In this document: positions 43,651 through 55,900 of the stretch, in pieces
Layout: each line of letters starts with the position of its first letter
How positions within the stretch are numbered: position 1 is the stretch's first letter
NCBI RefSeq assembly: GCF_020740795.1
Contig: NC_067304.1
Coordinates: forward strand, 4,020,056-4,084,055
Direction: 5' to 3'
DNA: 64,000 nt
From: Apus apus
Lineage: Eukaryota > Chordata > Aves > Apodiformes > Apodidae
Translations under genes and position numbers: made by a program
Notes under the pieces: model-generated
Databases searched by the model: none
What the model saw: the letters and a program-made list of their open reading frames with translations, nothing else
What the model was told of the DNA's origin: nothing

Positions 43651-46600
43651 GGGGGTGACGCTGGGGGGGCCTGGGAGCAGAGCAGCCCCGTGCTGCAAGG
43701 AGGAGGGGACGGCACCCGGCTCGGCAAGTGCCCAACAACTCCCCGTCCCCCTAGGAGCAAACACTTGCTCAGCTCAGACCTTCCTCCCAGACTCTGTTTG
43801 CTGCAAATAACCAAGGAGGGAGGGAAAAAAAAAAAAATTCCCAACCAAACCCATCAAGTTAACCCTCTCGGAGCCGGGCTGCCACCCCGCCTGCCAGCCA
43901 GGGTTCAGAGGGCATCCTCCCAGCACCACGGCAGGGCTCCCCAAATGACTCTTCGGGGCTAGCCCGTCACAGCTTCCTCCACTGCCTACTCAGTGTAATT
44001 ACCGGCAATTAACTCAAGGTGAGTAATTATGGAGTTGTTACTTCCCTCTCCTGTTCATTTTCAACAATGTCAAATTCTTCTCCTGCGTCTGATCTCTCAG
44101 CCAAGCCGAGGCAGAATGTAGGGCACCCTGATGATTATCTGCAGCCCTTTCAGAGCTGCCCAATGGGTATTTTCTCTCTGCTTGTTCTTAGCCGTCAATT
44201 AAATGTCTTTTAAGGGGAAAGGTGAGGTCTGGGAGGCACCTGGGCTGGGTGATGGCAAAGGAGGCAGTTGCCCTTGTGTCTCGGTGGTGCCTTTGCAAAG
44301 CTTCTCATGGCACAGGAGAAAGATGCTGGTTCAGGAGAGGCCTGAGAGGTGGAAAGGAAGGAGCAGGTCCCCAAAGCAGGGAGGAAGGGACTTGCCCTGC
44401 TGAGCTGAAGCAGTCCCCACATCAGAGCAGTTCCCTGGCAGGATTTGGGGAAACCAGTTCACCCGAAGCCTCGGGAAGGTGCTTCCTAGAGTGCTTTGAA
44501 CCACTGGGTAAGAAAAACATGTCTGGTTAGTCCCAGGGAGCCCATCGGGAGATCATCCAATGGGACCCTGGCAAAGCAGGGAGCAATGCCACAGGCCTGG
44601 CCATCACTTAACCCAGGGCAGCTCCATTTTGTGGGAGAAATCCTGGCTGCAAACTGGGCTAAAGCTCGTGCCGTGGGTGTGAACTGAGGACTGCACAGGT
44701 CAGCGTCTGCTGAGACCCCCAGGCTGACAGCCCCGGGGGGGCTCAGAGCACGGCTCAGCAGGGTTACACGGGCTGTTAGCCTGGTTGTGGCTGCCCAGGA
44801 ACAGCGTTACAGCGAGCCTGCCTGCCCCAGCCGGGTTACGGTCCTGCTGGGGAGGTGCCGCCCTTATCACCTTCCCATCACCGGCAATCACCGCCCCATT
44901 CACACCGGCCAGGGGAACTCCCGGGGCTTTGATGGGCCCCGAGATTGGGGAGGTCAGGGCAGGAGCCCTCGGGAGGCAGCTCCTCTTCCCCAGCCTCCAC
45001 ACAAGGGGCTGCATGTGGGAGCCAAACCACAGGGAAGAAACGCTGGAGCTTAAACCTGTGGCCAAACCTCAGGAGTTCATACCAGCAGCTCGGTGTGGTT
45101 CTGCTGCAACCCAAGGAAACCCAAGCTGGGAGCCAGGACACACCACTCCTCCCCTGAAGCAGGCATTTGTGGGCAAAGCTGCCACATTCAACTGTTTCCA
45201 TCATGTTTTTTTGGGGGGAGAAGCCCCGTAGCCAGCCCTGGCAGAGAGGCAGCTTGTGGCACGTGCTGGCTGAAGGCAGAAATAGTTTTATAAAGTCAAA
45301 TGTGGCAAGAAGTCTGTTCCTAAGCTGCCCTAATCCTATTTCCGTGCTGGGGAAGGCACTGCAGGGATAACCACAGCACTCCTGGAAACAACAGGTCCTT
45401 CCAGCCACCCTGCCTCTGCAGCTGAGGTTTTCTTTACAGGGAGCAGCCCCCGACCCAAGTCCTGGCTCACAGACACCTCAGCAGAAACATCTCAGGGACC
45501 TGGGGCTGTGAGCAGCTCCAGGCACTGCCCCCAAGACCCCTCTGGAGACCTCCTCATTGTACAGCTTTCAGACTGAGCTTTCCAAACTCATCCCAATTTA
45601 TTTATATAGACACAAAACAAAAAGCTGCAGAGAACCAGAGCCTGGTGAGGAGTTCTTGTGCATGGCCCTCACCTCCCAGCCCAGGGCAAAACCTCTCCCA
45701 TTACTGCAGAGTTACGTACCTCTCGGGTGTGTGGGATCAGGGTCCATGCCAGATAAACTCATCTGATCCTAAAAGATTTCCTTCCTTCTCCAGTATCCCC
45801 CAGGGAAGGATGTGTCTCCCTGACCATACATATTCTCAGGGTTCCCCTCACTTGTCCATGGCAGTTACTGGGAACAGACTCATCAGGCACCAACATCAGA
45901 AAGGAGAAGGAGCTGGTGCAGCCCCTGGGGTTGTTTGAGGGCTTGGTAGGACTTTCAGCCAAGAATCCTGAGCAGCTCCAGGCTCTCTCCTGCCAGGTAA
46001 ATAAATCAGCTTTTACTGCTTTCCACAAGAGATTTCCACCCCCCTATATCTTTGTATCTTAATCCAATGGAAATTCAAAGGGGAAATACCAGCAGAGCTT
46101 TTTGTTTTCATTTGGTTTACAATCCTTCTAAAAGCTGTGTTCCCAACCACCCAGGTTAGGGAGGAAGGGGACAGCAAGAAGGCACACACCAAGGATTTTC
46201 TCACAAAACCACCCACATTCAGTGTTTCTACTGAAGGTCCCAGGGAGGTTCCCACAGCACCGGGCACTGCCACCTCTCCCCCTTGCACCCTGTCCTTCCT
46301 TTAGCAGGGATACGGAGGGATGGGGAAGCCACTGGCCTCCCATGGGAGCAGAAACCCATCAGCAAGGACATGGATTTGTTTTGGGATCAGGCCCAAGGAG
46401 ATGGAGAAGCTCAGCAGATGTATTTGCTACAGCAAGAAACAGCCCCAGCACAGCAGCCACCTCCTGCAGATGTGTGGCCATTCCAGGTCACCCCAGTGCA
46501 TGAGACGCTGGGTTGGGCAGAAGGATTTTGCTTGCCAAGATGCCAGGAGCAGCCCAGAACCACGATCCCCACGGAGAAGCCACCAGCAGCCACCTCCTCC

Positions 46601-48455
46601 CTCTCTCCACACAACAACAAGCCTGTGCTTCAAGCCCCAGCGGCCGGGAGCACGCGGAGAACAAAGGGCAAAGGGAGGGAAAACACGCGGAAAAGGGCCG
46701 TGCTGGGTGAGCAGCTGCCAGACAAAGGCTTCACTGGGGCTTCCTTGTGGTCAGGGAGGACATCTGGCTCCACTGCTGCTTGACACCCAGGTGCCAGCCC
46801 ATCGGGTAGACCTGCCCTGCTGGGGAAGGCTGAGGAAGTTTCCTCTCGGGAGCCCTCGTGGGTCAGACGTCAGGAATGCCACAAAACCGGGCGTTTCTGC
46901 ACCAAAGGGGAGGGTTATTGTCCCTGCCCCACGGTCGCCTGTCCCGCCCAGGTGCAGGGCAAGGTGGCAGGGCACCTTCAGGCCACCATGGGTGGGGGGC
47001 TCCAGAGGGAGGACAGCTGGGGGACCCATTAGACCAGAAGCTCCTTGAGGTGACAGTGGCCCTGGCAGTCGCTGGCTGCGACTCCTGTGCTGTCGTACGG
47101 TTCTGGCACCATCTCCTGGACAAAAACTTCCCCAGAAACCAGACCAGAAAAGCAGCTGCAGTTTCAGTCCCTTCCACCAGGCCCAACCTGAAGCACCCCG
47201 AGATGTGCCTTGTGCCCCCTCCCCAGCTGTCAATACACAATAGTCTCTCCCCTCTCATCTCCTCCCTCCCCTTCACCCCACACGCTGCCCACCCAGCTGC
47301 TCAAAAACCCCAGCAGGGAGCAGGGCTTGGCAGTACCAGGGCAGGCAGGAGAACACTGCTCTCTCTTGGCCTTCCCAGCTCCAGCACAGAGACCAGTAAC
47401 CACCTCCAGAGGGAGGGAGCTGCTAAGCAAAAAGGCTGATGGCTTCATATCCTTCATCTCTGGCTGTCAACTGCTGGTAATTGGACGGACAGTGCCAGGG
47501 AATGTGGCTGCTGGGAGCACTGGTGGGTGCTGCTCCCTGGATCCTACCAGGCTGGTAGGGCAAGAGCCCAGACACCCAGATTGGAAGTAGATGTTTAACA
47601 GCCTTTTTTCATCAATCCAAGGAACATATTTACCACCAGGCACAGCGACCCCACTGCTCCCACATCCACCCCGGGAACTCCAAGCCCTCCTACAGCTCGT
47701 TACCATAGCTCCCAACAGCCGGCATGGGAGGAGGCAGGGAAAGGTGCCAGCCTAAGATCCCTCCCCCCAGGAGTGAAACCTTTTTAACCTGCTCCTGCTT
47801 CCCCCTTGCCAGAAGCTTTGCTTAACCTCAGATCTGGCCTAAACTATCTCAGCAACCCGAAAGGACCAGCCTAAAACAAGGAGCAGGGTGACACAAGAAG
47901 GGGAAAAGGTGTCGAATCCAAACGTCCCCACTGGGTCTTTGTTTCTTTTCAGCACAAAGTCCCTGCAAGAGGCCCCAGGACCGTGTCCCAGCTCTTCCCA
48001 TGCCAAAGGGCTGCAGTTGGTGGCAGTTTCCATGCTGGGGAAGGAAGGCAGCTGGCATTTCCCACGGAGCAAGGAGCAGCTTGTCATGCTGTGCTGGGGT
48101 GGAAGCAGCTGCTCCAGAGCCGTGTCCAACTGCTCCTGCTTCCACTGCTCAAACCTTCACAGACCCACCCAGCACCAAAGCCCTGTTTTCCAAGCAGGAC
48201 CTTTTTTCTCTCTGCTCTATAAATATCAGTTGTTCCAGGTGGCAGTGATCTTCCTTAAAGGCAAGTGTTTGCATTCTCCTACAACAGGCACCATCCAGAC
48301 TGTGTCTGTGCCCAGGACAGCAGGAAATTGATCTGGAGCAGCTTTTACTGCACTGGTTTGTCCCTTGAACCAGTGAATTGTCCCTTGAACCAGTGAAATG
48401 TGCTGAGAAAGACCTTTGCAAAGCTTCCAGTCGAGCCTGCAGAGCTGGATACCCC
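43651..48455. other. Region between PLEKHA6 WW exon and PPP1R15B 3' end
   Basis: No coding exon found. A 5' non-coding PLEKHA6 exon is likely somewhere here, because the WW1 exon is preceded by an acceptor rather than an obvious promoter. An AT-rich, TAAT-containing element lies at about 43985-44215. No interspersed repeat recognised. Confidence 0.5.
43985..44215. promoter_or_regulatory. AT-rich element with TAAT motifs near PLEKHA6 5' end
   Basis: It contains GTAATTACCGGCAATTAAC, GTAATTATGG and CAATTAAATG, homeodomain-type cores, in a block of much lower GC than its flanks. It looks like a conserved non-coding element; conservation cannot be tested here. Confidence 0.3.
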
Positions 48456-48482
48456 AAACAACACACTTCTACAAGCAGAGGG

Positions 48483-48489
48483 TTTATTT
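48483..48489 (-). terminator. Distal PPP1R15B poly(A) signal
   Basis: CAAATAAACC on the minus strand followed by a strong GU-rich element (GTGTGTTGTTTGGGG) about 25 bases on. It coincides with the sharp change in GC content. Confidence 0.55.
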
Positions 48490-50181
48490 GATTATATATA
48501 TGTTTTTTAAAAAATTATTTTACAGGAAGCAAACCACCTGGTGATTCCAAGAGGAGGAACGAAGACAGTTCATTCACCCATCCTGAAAACAACAGCCAGG
48601 CAAGGGGAGACAGGGATATCTGATGTGCTCCTACAGCTGGGGCAGCTACAAAGCACCAGTGTTTTACTGCTGAGTCTTTTCACCAGCATTAGCAGGGGTG
48701 AGATGGACACCTCCTACTAACAAGCTCCTTTATACCCTCAAGACTCACAGGCAGCTTTTACAAGACCTCATTTCCCCACCACCACCACCATCCACACTGA
48801 AATAAACTTGGGATTTTCTCAGAGTTCCAGCCTGTCAGGCCAGGGAAAGCTGTGGACTCTCCCTGAATTACAATCATGTCATGATTCAGTGTCACTGCCT
48901 TCTCCTGCCTGCCAGTTTCAGAGGAAACTCCCTTTGAGGGACCAAACCAGCTCTGCAGCAACAGTCCTTTGCAGAGTTGCATTTCAGTGGCCACAGTCAC
49001 TAGTGACTAGAAAAATAGCAGCTTATTTACTCCCTGTGTGCTTTGCTGACAAACAAGTTCTTAAGTCCCATGGAGAAGATACAGCCACCAGAGCAAGAAC
49101 AATTCCATCCTAACACAAATTGTCAGCTGAACTCCAACTGCAACCTCAGTACTGATGGAATAAAGATCCCAGCAGGATTTCTAAATTCCAGATGGCATCT
49201 GGATGTGCTGCCAGATACACTGAAGCTTTCATTTAGCACAGAACTGTTTCTTTAGGCTGACTGAACAAGAAGAAATTACAATGTTCATTTTTAAGGCAGG
49301 TTTCAGAGCCAGCAGAACAGGTGAATACAACTTTAACAAACCACTGTGATTCACAACTCAGTGCTCAGCTTCTTATTTAAAACAGAGCATTGTAGAAGTT
49401 CAGACAATGTTTCTCTTTGTCTAGCCCTGCAGTTTTCTACTCTTACAGAAACAACCCCAGGCCAGTGGTGCTTTGGAGGTGCCCAGACAAGATGGAAGCA
49501 CAGGGTGGAAAACAGCACAGCAAATGGTTCCATTCCAGGGCTGAGCTCTCAGCACTGTCAAGGCCTAAACTAAACAATGAATAAATAACTTGAAGCTTTC
49601 CCCCAAAACATCAGTCACTCTGGAAGACATGTGACCAACCCCCAGGCCAAGAACTCATTGCAGAGATTCCTATGCCATGACCATGTCACACACACGTGAT
49701 ACTCGTGACACTTGTCACCAATATCACTGCTCCAGAGGATGTTTGGAGCAGGATTGTGGCCTCAGCCAAAGCTCCACACCCATCCAGGCTGCCTCATTCC
49801 ATGGGAACCCCTGGAAAAGCTGAGCTGTGCCTGCAAACCACTCCAGGCACCAATTACGGCAACAAAACATGAACATCCCTGCTTCTACAGAGCCAACACC
49901 TCATCTGAATACAACTAATTGCACTTGCACACTTTGTATTTTAATTTAAAGGCTTCATCAGTAAGAGAAGCCCTTTATGATCAGAATTACTGGTTGGGAA
50001 GGAAATTCCCAGGGGAGAGTTCCCACTTCTAAATTACCACAACCTCCTCTGAAACACCAAAGACAATAAAAACTATTTAATATTCTCATAAAGCTAAACC
50101 CACACACACAAATCCTGCTTTCACAATTACCTGACAAGTTTATATCCAATAAAAACAATCTGGCATTATCTTGCAAATATC

Positions 50182-50187
50182 TTTATT
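50182..50187 (-). terminator. Proximal PPP1R15B poly(A) signal
   Basis: AATAAA on the minus strand with a U-rich downstream element about 30 bases on. Cleavage is expected near 50160-50170. Confidence 0.55.
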
Positions 50188-52720
50188 ACAATTTACAGAT
50201 TAGTCCTGAATAGCTTCATTATGTACAGAAATATAACTTTAGATATAAAAACCCAACAAACTCGACACAAATCAATTAAAATCTGTATAAAGCCAATGTT
50301 GAAGGTTTTCTAACTTTCTCTAAATTATACAAAAATAAAATCTGATAATTACAGTTTTGATTTAAAGTGTTATATTTTTTTTACTGTCTCACTCAAAGCA
50401 CTTACAACACAGACACATCTTGTAGGATCCTTTGAAGGTGTGTTAAGGGGAAACTGACAATCAAGCTTAGCTTGTTTTTAAGATTATTTTTATGGTGATT
50501 ATTTTTATGGTGATGATTTTAGTGTTGACTTCCTCTCACCTTACACGGGCTACTGTGAAAACATGAGGTGTGAGGAGGGAGGGAAAGTTTACCCAAGCAG
50601 GTATGTTTGGTGTTAGAACAGGGTGGTTGACACACTACAGACTGGAAAAAAGTCATTTCTCAAATGTCAGAAGCACTTGGGAAGTTGCAGTTTTTAATCT
50701 AGTTTACATACAATTTGTCATTTCTGCTCATTTCCAGCTGTGGCCTTTTCCAAGCCTCTGCAAACAGTGGGTCAGTATTTGCAGGTGTTGATTCACATCA
50801 CTCTGAAGCTTCTTACAAGCACCAATAAAACAAGTGAGTTGTCCAGAGTAACTGAAGCACCAAGGAGTTCTCCCAAGACTGAAGAAACTAGGAGAGTCAT
50901 GGAAAAATGACTGTAGTTTGTTTTACCCAGAGCAATGAACAGCATTTTTACTTATCAGTCACACTTGGACCACAAGTCAACAAATTTTTCTATTGTAATT
51001 CTACATTTATCATCCTAAAAAGAACACCTGTTATCAAATCTGCTACAGGAAAATGAACTGCTAAAAATCAGAAGATACTTCACAGGCTTAATTGTGATTT
51101 CACAACTAAAATTATCTTTTGTGGGAAAGGAGAACCCCATTTTTTAATTCATTGCTGCACTGCTCCCAAGGCCATAAGGCTGCCTGTTTCAGCTCTATTT
51201 TAGGTTTCCATGACAATTCCCTCTGAATTTCATAATTAACTTGTAGCAGAGAAAAGAAAATTTTAAATGTAAAGAACATACTTCATACAATAAGGATAAA
51301 GTACAAGCCCAAAGTCTGAATTTTTTTCAGACAACTAAAGGTAATGGCCACAAAGATGGCTTGATAAGCAGGAGATTCAGCAAAGCTCTGCTCTTCTCTA
51401 ATTTTCTTTCAAATTAAAAACTGAAGTCATGAACAGGATGACAGATCTAAAGTGTCTTTAGGTTTCTTTCTTAATAAACAATTCTAGTCAGCTCATTGAA
51501 CCAAGCAGCAAATAATTTATTCACACAACTTCGTGCAAACAGAATTCTCTGATGTCTGGGATTGATTCCAGTGCCTGACCTCATACCTGCTTGGATAAGG
51601 ACCATGCAACATCCTTCAGGTCAAAACACATCCCAGAAGTGCTTTTTTACTGTGACTGCAACAACAACAAAACATTTGAAGTTAGAAGCATCATCAAGGA
51701 GTGTTTTCCTTCCACCAAGGACCTCAACTTTCATCCCCCAGATGTGAAATGTTATTTTGGTACTGGATGAACACAAATGCAGACACACAGAGGTATTAAT
51801 ACTGGCTTTTGGTAGAGAACACAGTGATGTGTAGCCTCAGATTTCAGTCAGATAATTCTCCTTACAAGTTAACAGAACATAATGAACACAAGAAGTACAA
51901 AGAATCTTCCACTTCAATCCATTTTCAGAAAGCAGAATCAATGACAGCAAAGTTGCTCTAAGATCAGCTAAAGAACTAGTTCCCATGGCTCCCTAAACTA
52001 TCAACCTTGATATGTACCTTTGAGCTTTAATTATTGACCAGGATGAGGCCTGAAAGCAAAGAGGGTTGGTACACAAGCAGGCAACACCCTCTGGAGCAGT
52101 ACTGGGTAAAGGTATTATTTAAATAAAGATAAACCCAAAGGGCTTGCAGTGCACCAGAGCCCCCCCAGCTAGACTGAAAAGACATCAAAGCTTTACATCA
52201 ACACTCAAACCTTGGATCACAGGCAAAACTGGGATCTTAAAAGGCAGGAATTACCTGCTTAGCACACTGAAGTTAATGTTATTAGCTAACAAAATCTTGA
52301 GACTTTTGTACAAGTTAGAGAAAATGGAGAACCACAAGGAAGCAGCACAAACCCCTAGAAACTTTAAATCAAAACTGCAATAACTTGGATTCTGAGCTCC
52401 ATAAATATTTCCTTCAAAATAGGTTTTGCTTTTTCAAAGTGCAAAAATCCAACTTAAAGAGTCACCACTTCTCCACAGAGGGCAGACAAGGAATGCAATT
52501 ATAGAACCCTTACCCTTGATGCCACTCTAAAGCTTTTGTCTGGGTATCACAATGGGACACACAGCCTTATTTGTTGGCTGAATATCAAGCTGGGGAAAAA
52601 AGAAAAGTGTTAAAATCCCACTTCTCTCCTCATTTCAAAATAGCACAGGCAGCTGCCACTTCTTGTTTCAAAGGTGTTTACCAGTCATAGGGTCACACAA
52701 CTAACAGATCTTTCAAGGTG

Positions 52721-52933
52721 CTAGAAGAGATCAACTCTCTTGTAGTAAGTTTCTTGGAGTCTATTAAATACTCTTTGTCTATGCTCTGTTGTGAAGCAGT
52801 ATCCTATGGCTTCTTCTGTTTCTTGGATCCGTTTCTGGAACCTGCATCCATCTCGTGCCAGCTCTTCCCAGGGTCCTTTACGATCCTCCTCACCACTTAT
52901 GTAATACTCAGTGACTTTTTCAAGGAAGGTTAC
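52721..52933 (-). CDS. PPP1R15B: PPP1R15B exon 2 coding part (PP1 and actin binding C-terminus)
   Basis: Reads [20 protein letters not shown], then [20 protein letters not shown] and ends YYKRVDLF-stop. Acceptor CTTTTCCAG, phase 0. It is almost identical to the mammalian C-terminus except the last ten residues, which are shorter and different. The PP1 motif KVTF straddles the splice junction. Confidence 0.97.
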   Translation of the reverse strand, partial: VTFLEKVTEYYISGEEDRKGPWEELARDGCRFQKRIQETEEAIGYCFTTEHRQRVFNRLQETYYKRVDLF

Positions 52934-55900
52934 CTGGAAAAGACAAGGCTTTTAGTAAAGCATCAGCCAAACCCTTGTGCCAAAGGACCTTTATATTCAT
53001 TTGCACATCTATCTTTTGAAACAAGTTATTAAACACCTCAAATGGCAAAACCCCTCAAATCGCAGAATGATCTGGGTTGGAAGGGACCTTAAAGATCACC
53101 TTAAAGATCATCTAGTTCTAGCCCCCTGCATGGGCAGGGACACTTCCCACCAGCCCAGGTTGCTCCAAGCCCCATCCAACCTGCCCTTCAACACTGCCAG
53201 GGATGGGGCAGCCACAGCTTCCCTGGACAACCTGGGCCAGGGTCTCACCACCCTCACAGCAAAGAATTTCCTCCTCATGTCCAACCTCAATCTCCCTCTT
53301 CCAGTTTTAATCCACTCCCCCTTGTCCTCCCACTGTGCTACCAGCTCCTGCTTGGTCTCTGCACCACCTGGGCCAGGGGACATTTTACCTCTCAGTTTTA
53401 ATAGCAATCAGTCCCTGACTTCTCCCTCTACCAAAAGCAGTGCCAAAACTCCTGCACAGTTTCTAATCTGTGGCCCAAGAGGCCCCTTTCAGCTAAGGGC
53501 AGATCACACGATGTTCCCTGGGAAACAACACTCCCCTGACATCAGTTCTGGGTTATGACCTCAGAGAGACACAGTTCAGGCAGGTTGCTCGGTGGGACAT
53601 GTCAGGACACTCACTCAAGGTGAGTGCTGCTGGCCAACAGCTGATTACTGAGGCTTGCATAATAAAAAAATAGAAGAATCACTCTTCTGTGAAGTACTGC
53701 TGTGAGTCAGCTTGTACTCCAGCAGCAGCAGCAAGTACCCTGTGCTGCATGTAAGGACACAACACTCATCACTACGTGAGTGGAACCACCCCTTCTATTT
53801 AGAGCTGGGATCAAATTCCAGTGCAGTGAAGTTCATGTGAGAAAATGAAGTCATGGGGCTTGAAAATACTTTCACTCTTTGCTGTTTTTAAGAAATATTC
53901 ATCTATTTTAAGAAATCAGAATATATAGGCTCAGGATGTAAACTTGAGAGCTTTTAGACTGTTACTATATCAAGGATTTAAGTCTTTCTGTTACCAAGTG
54001 ACAGGCAAAAGCCAGAATATTTCAGGCTCCTACTGAACTGTGTATTGCTGCTCATTTAGCTACACAAAAGACACCTGAAAGAAACTAACTAAGCTGACAG
54101 CACCCAGCAACAATCAAGTCAAACACTGTTGTTACAGATGACTCCCCTGCACTTGCTGCAGGACTGTTACTTCTGGGAAGTCAGGAAGAAACCTGGGGAG
54201 GTACAAAAAAAACCTTGCTGCTCCAGCCCTGTGTTTTATTAACACAGAACCTGAGCTTCAGACCCAGTTTGTGCCAACACAGTGAGGAGTGAGGTTGCTT
54301 TTTGAGGTGGAACCATCTTCCAGCCTTCACAGAAAACATGAGGGTAAGTTATGGAAGAGAGGAGCTACAGGAATACTCAGCTGTTGAGGATACAGAGCCA
54401 CCAGAGGCTGTGTGAAAGCAACCTCCACAATTCCAGTGCAGTGATCCCAAATTGCTGCTCAAGCACATCAGACCCCCCATGTCTTCAGAGCATCACCACA
54501 TTTACCAGCTCGTTAATGAAACTAAACACTCCCAGGTTTTATGACTTTACAAACACCACCAATACTGCTGCTGCCTGATTGCAGGGTGCCAGATAGGAAA
54601 TAGCTTTGAGCAGCATGAATGACCTTAAGATTTCCTGGGAACACCTTGGTCATCGATTGGCAACCTCCCACTCTGCAGACAGGTCTAATTAAGTACCTGC
54701 TCCCGAGCAGCACACGGAGCTGTTACATCAGCCTCTCCCGATGAGAGTTCCTACCTTACATCCTTTTTACATCAGTCTGAGCCACCCTTGGGCACAATTA
54801 CAGGAGTGTGTAACGTCACACTAACTATTGCATCCAGATCATCACTCTTTCACCATGCCCACAGATGACAGACAGACAAAAAATGACTACTGTTGAGTCT
54901 ACATCTTTGCCACACAACAGGATTTTGGGTGACACCAGTGTGAACTCAGCAGGGCTCACCAGTGCTCCCTGGCACTGCCTCAGATGCTGTCACTTTCAAA
55001 GGGCCTCTTGCAGAAACTGCTTCAGTATTTTCCACTTTGATTAAAATATAATAGTTTATCCTTAGTGAACCACTAAATGCCACTTAGAGAATCACAGAAT
55101 GGTGAAGGTTGGAAGGGATCTTAAAGATCATCAGGTTCCAACCCCCCTGCTATGAGCAGGGACACCTCCCACCAGACCAGGCTGCACAAGCCTCATCCAA
55201 CCTGCCCTTCGACACCTCCAGGGAGGGGCATCAACAACTTCCCTGGGCAACCTGTTCCAGTGCCCTCCTACCTCGTGGGGAAGAATTTCTTCTTGATGCC
55301 CAACCTAAATCTCCCCTTTCAGTTTAAAATCATCATCTCATGTCCTATCACCCTCTGGTGAAAAGCCCCTCCCCAACGTTCCTGTAGGACAAACTGCCCT
55401 AACAAAAAATAGGTTATGAAGTTACCTCCAAGCCAGGCTCTCAATTAAAGGAGCCAACAAATCAATGTAAGAACACTAAAACAAGCATTACACAACTTCT
55501 CTATTTTAATGACTTGCTACTCTAGTGTATTACCCTGGGGTTTGGTACCACAGCTCATACAAATGTCTGAAACCACAGAATGGCTTGGGTTGGAAGGGAC
55601 CTCTAAAGGTCATGTAGGCCAACCCCCCTACAATGAGCAGGGACATCTCCACCTAGACTTGCTCAGAGCCCCATCCAGCCTGACCCTGAATGTCTCCAGG
55701 GATGGGGCTGCCACCACCTCTCTAGGCAACCCCTTCCAGTGACCCACCACCCCTATATTCAAGAACTTTTTCCTCATGTCCAAGTATCAGGCAAGACCCA
55801 GACATTACACCTGAAAAACCATCTTCTACATCTGCAGCACCATAAAACTAACGCTATTAATTTACTACTATTGACTTAAATCCTAGTACATATATTAAAA

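Larger units (their letters stand above)
48460..52720 (-). other. PPP1R15B: PPP1R15B 3' UTR with proximal and distal polyadenylation signals
   Basis: Unbroken AT-rich sequence follows the TAG. A proximal AATAAA (minus strand, 50182-50187) is followed by the U-rich ATTGTTTTTATTGG and gives a 2.55-kb UTR. A distal AATAAA (about 48483-48489) followed by GTGTGTTGTTTGGGG gives about 4.26 kb. Base composition returns to GC-rich immediately past the distal site, which supports its use. No interspersed repeat was recognised within. Confidence 0.6.

Noticed and set aside
44020-44040. Plus-strand donor-like CTCAAGGTGAGTAAT
   Set aside because: No upstream open frame, acceptor or promoter on that strand; a single motif is not evidence of a gene.
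53108-53407. Minus-strand open frame in the PPP1R15B intron
   Set aside because: Translation of a CR1 3' fragment, not a gene.
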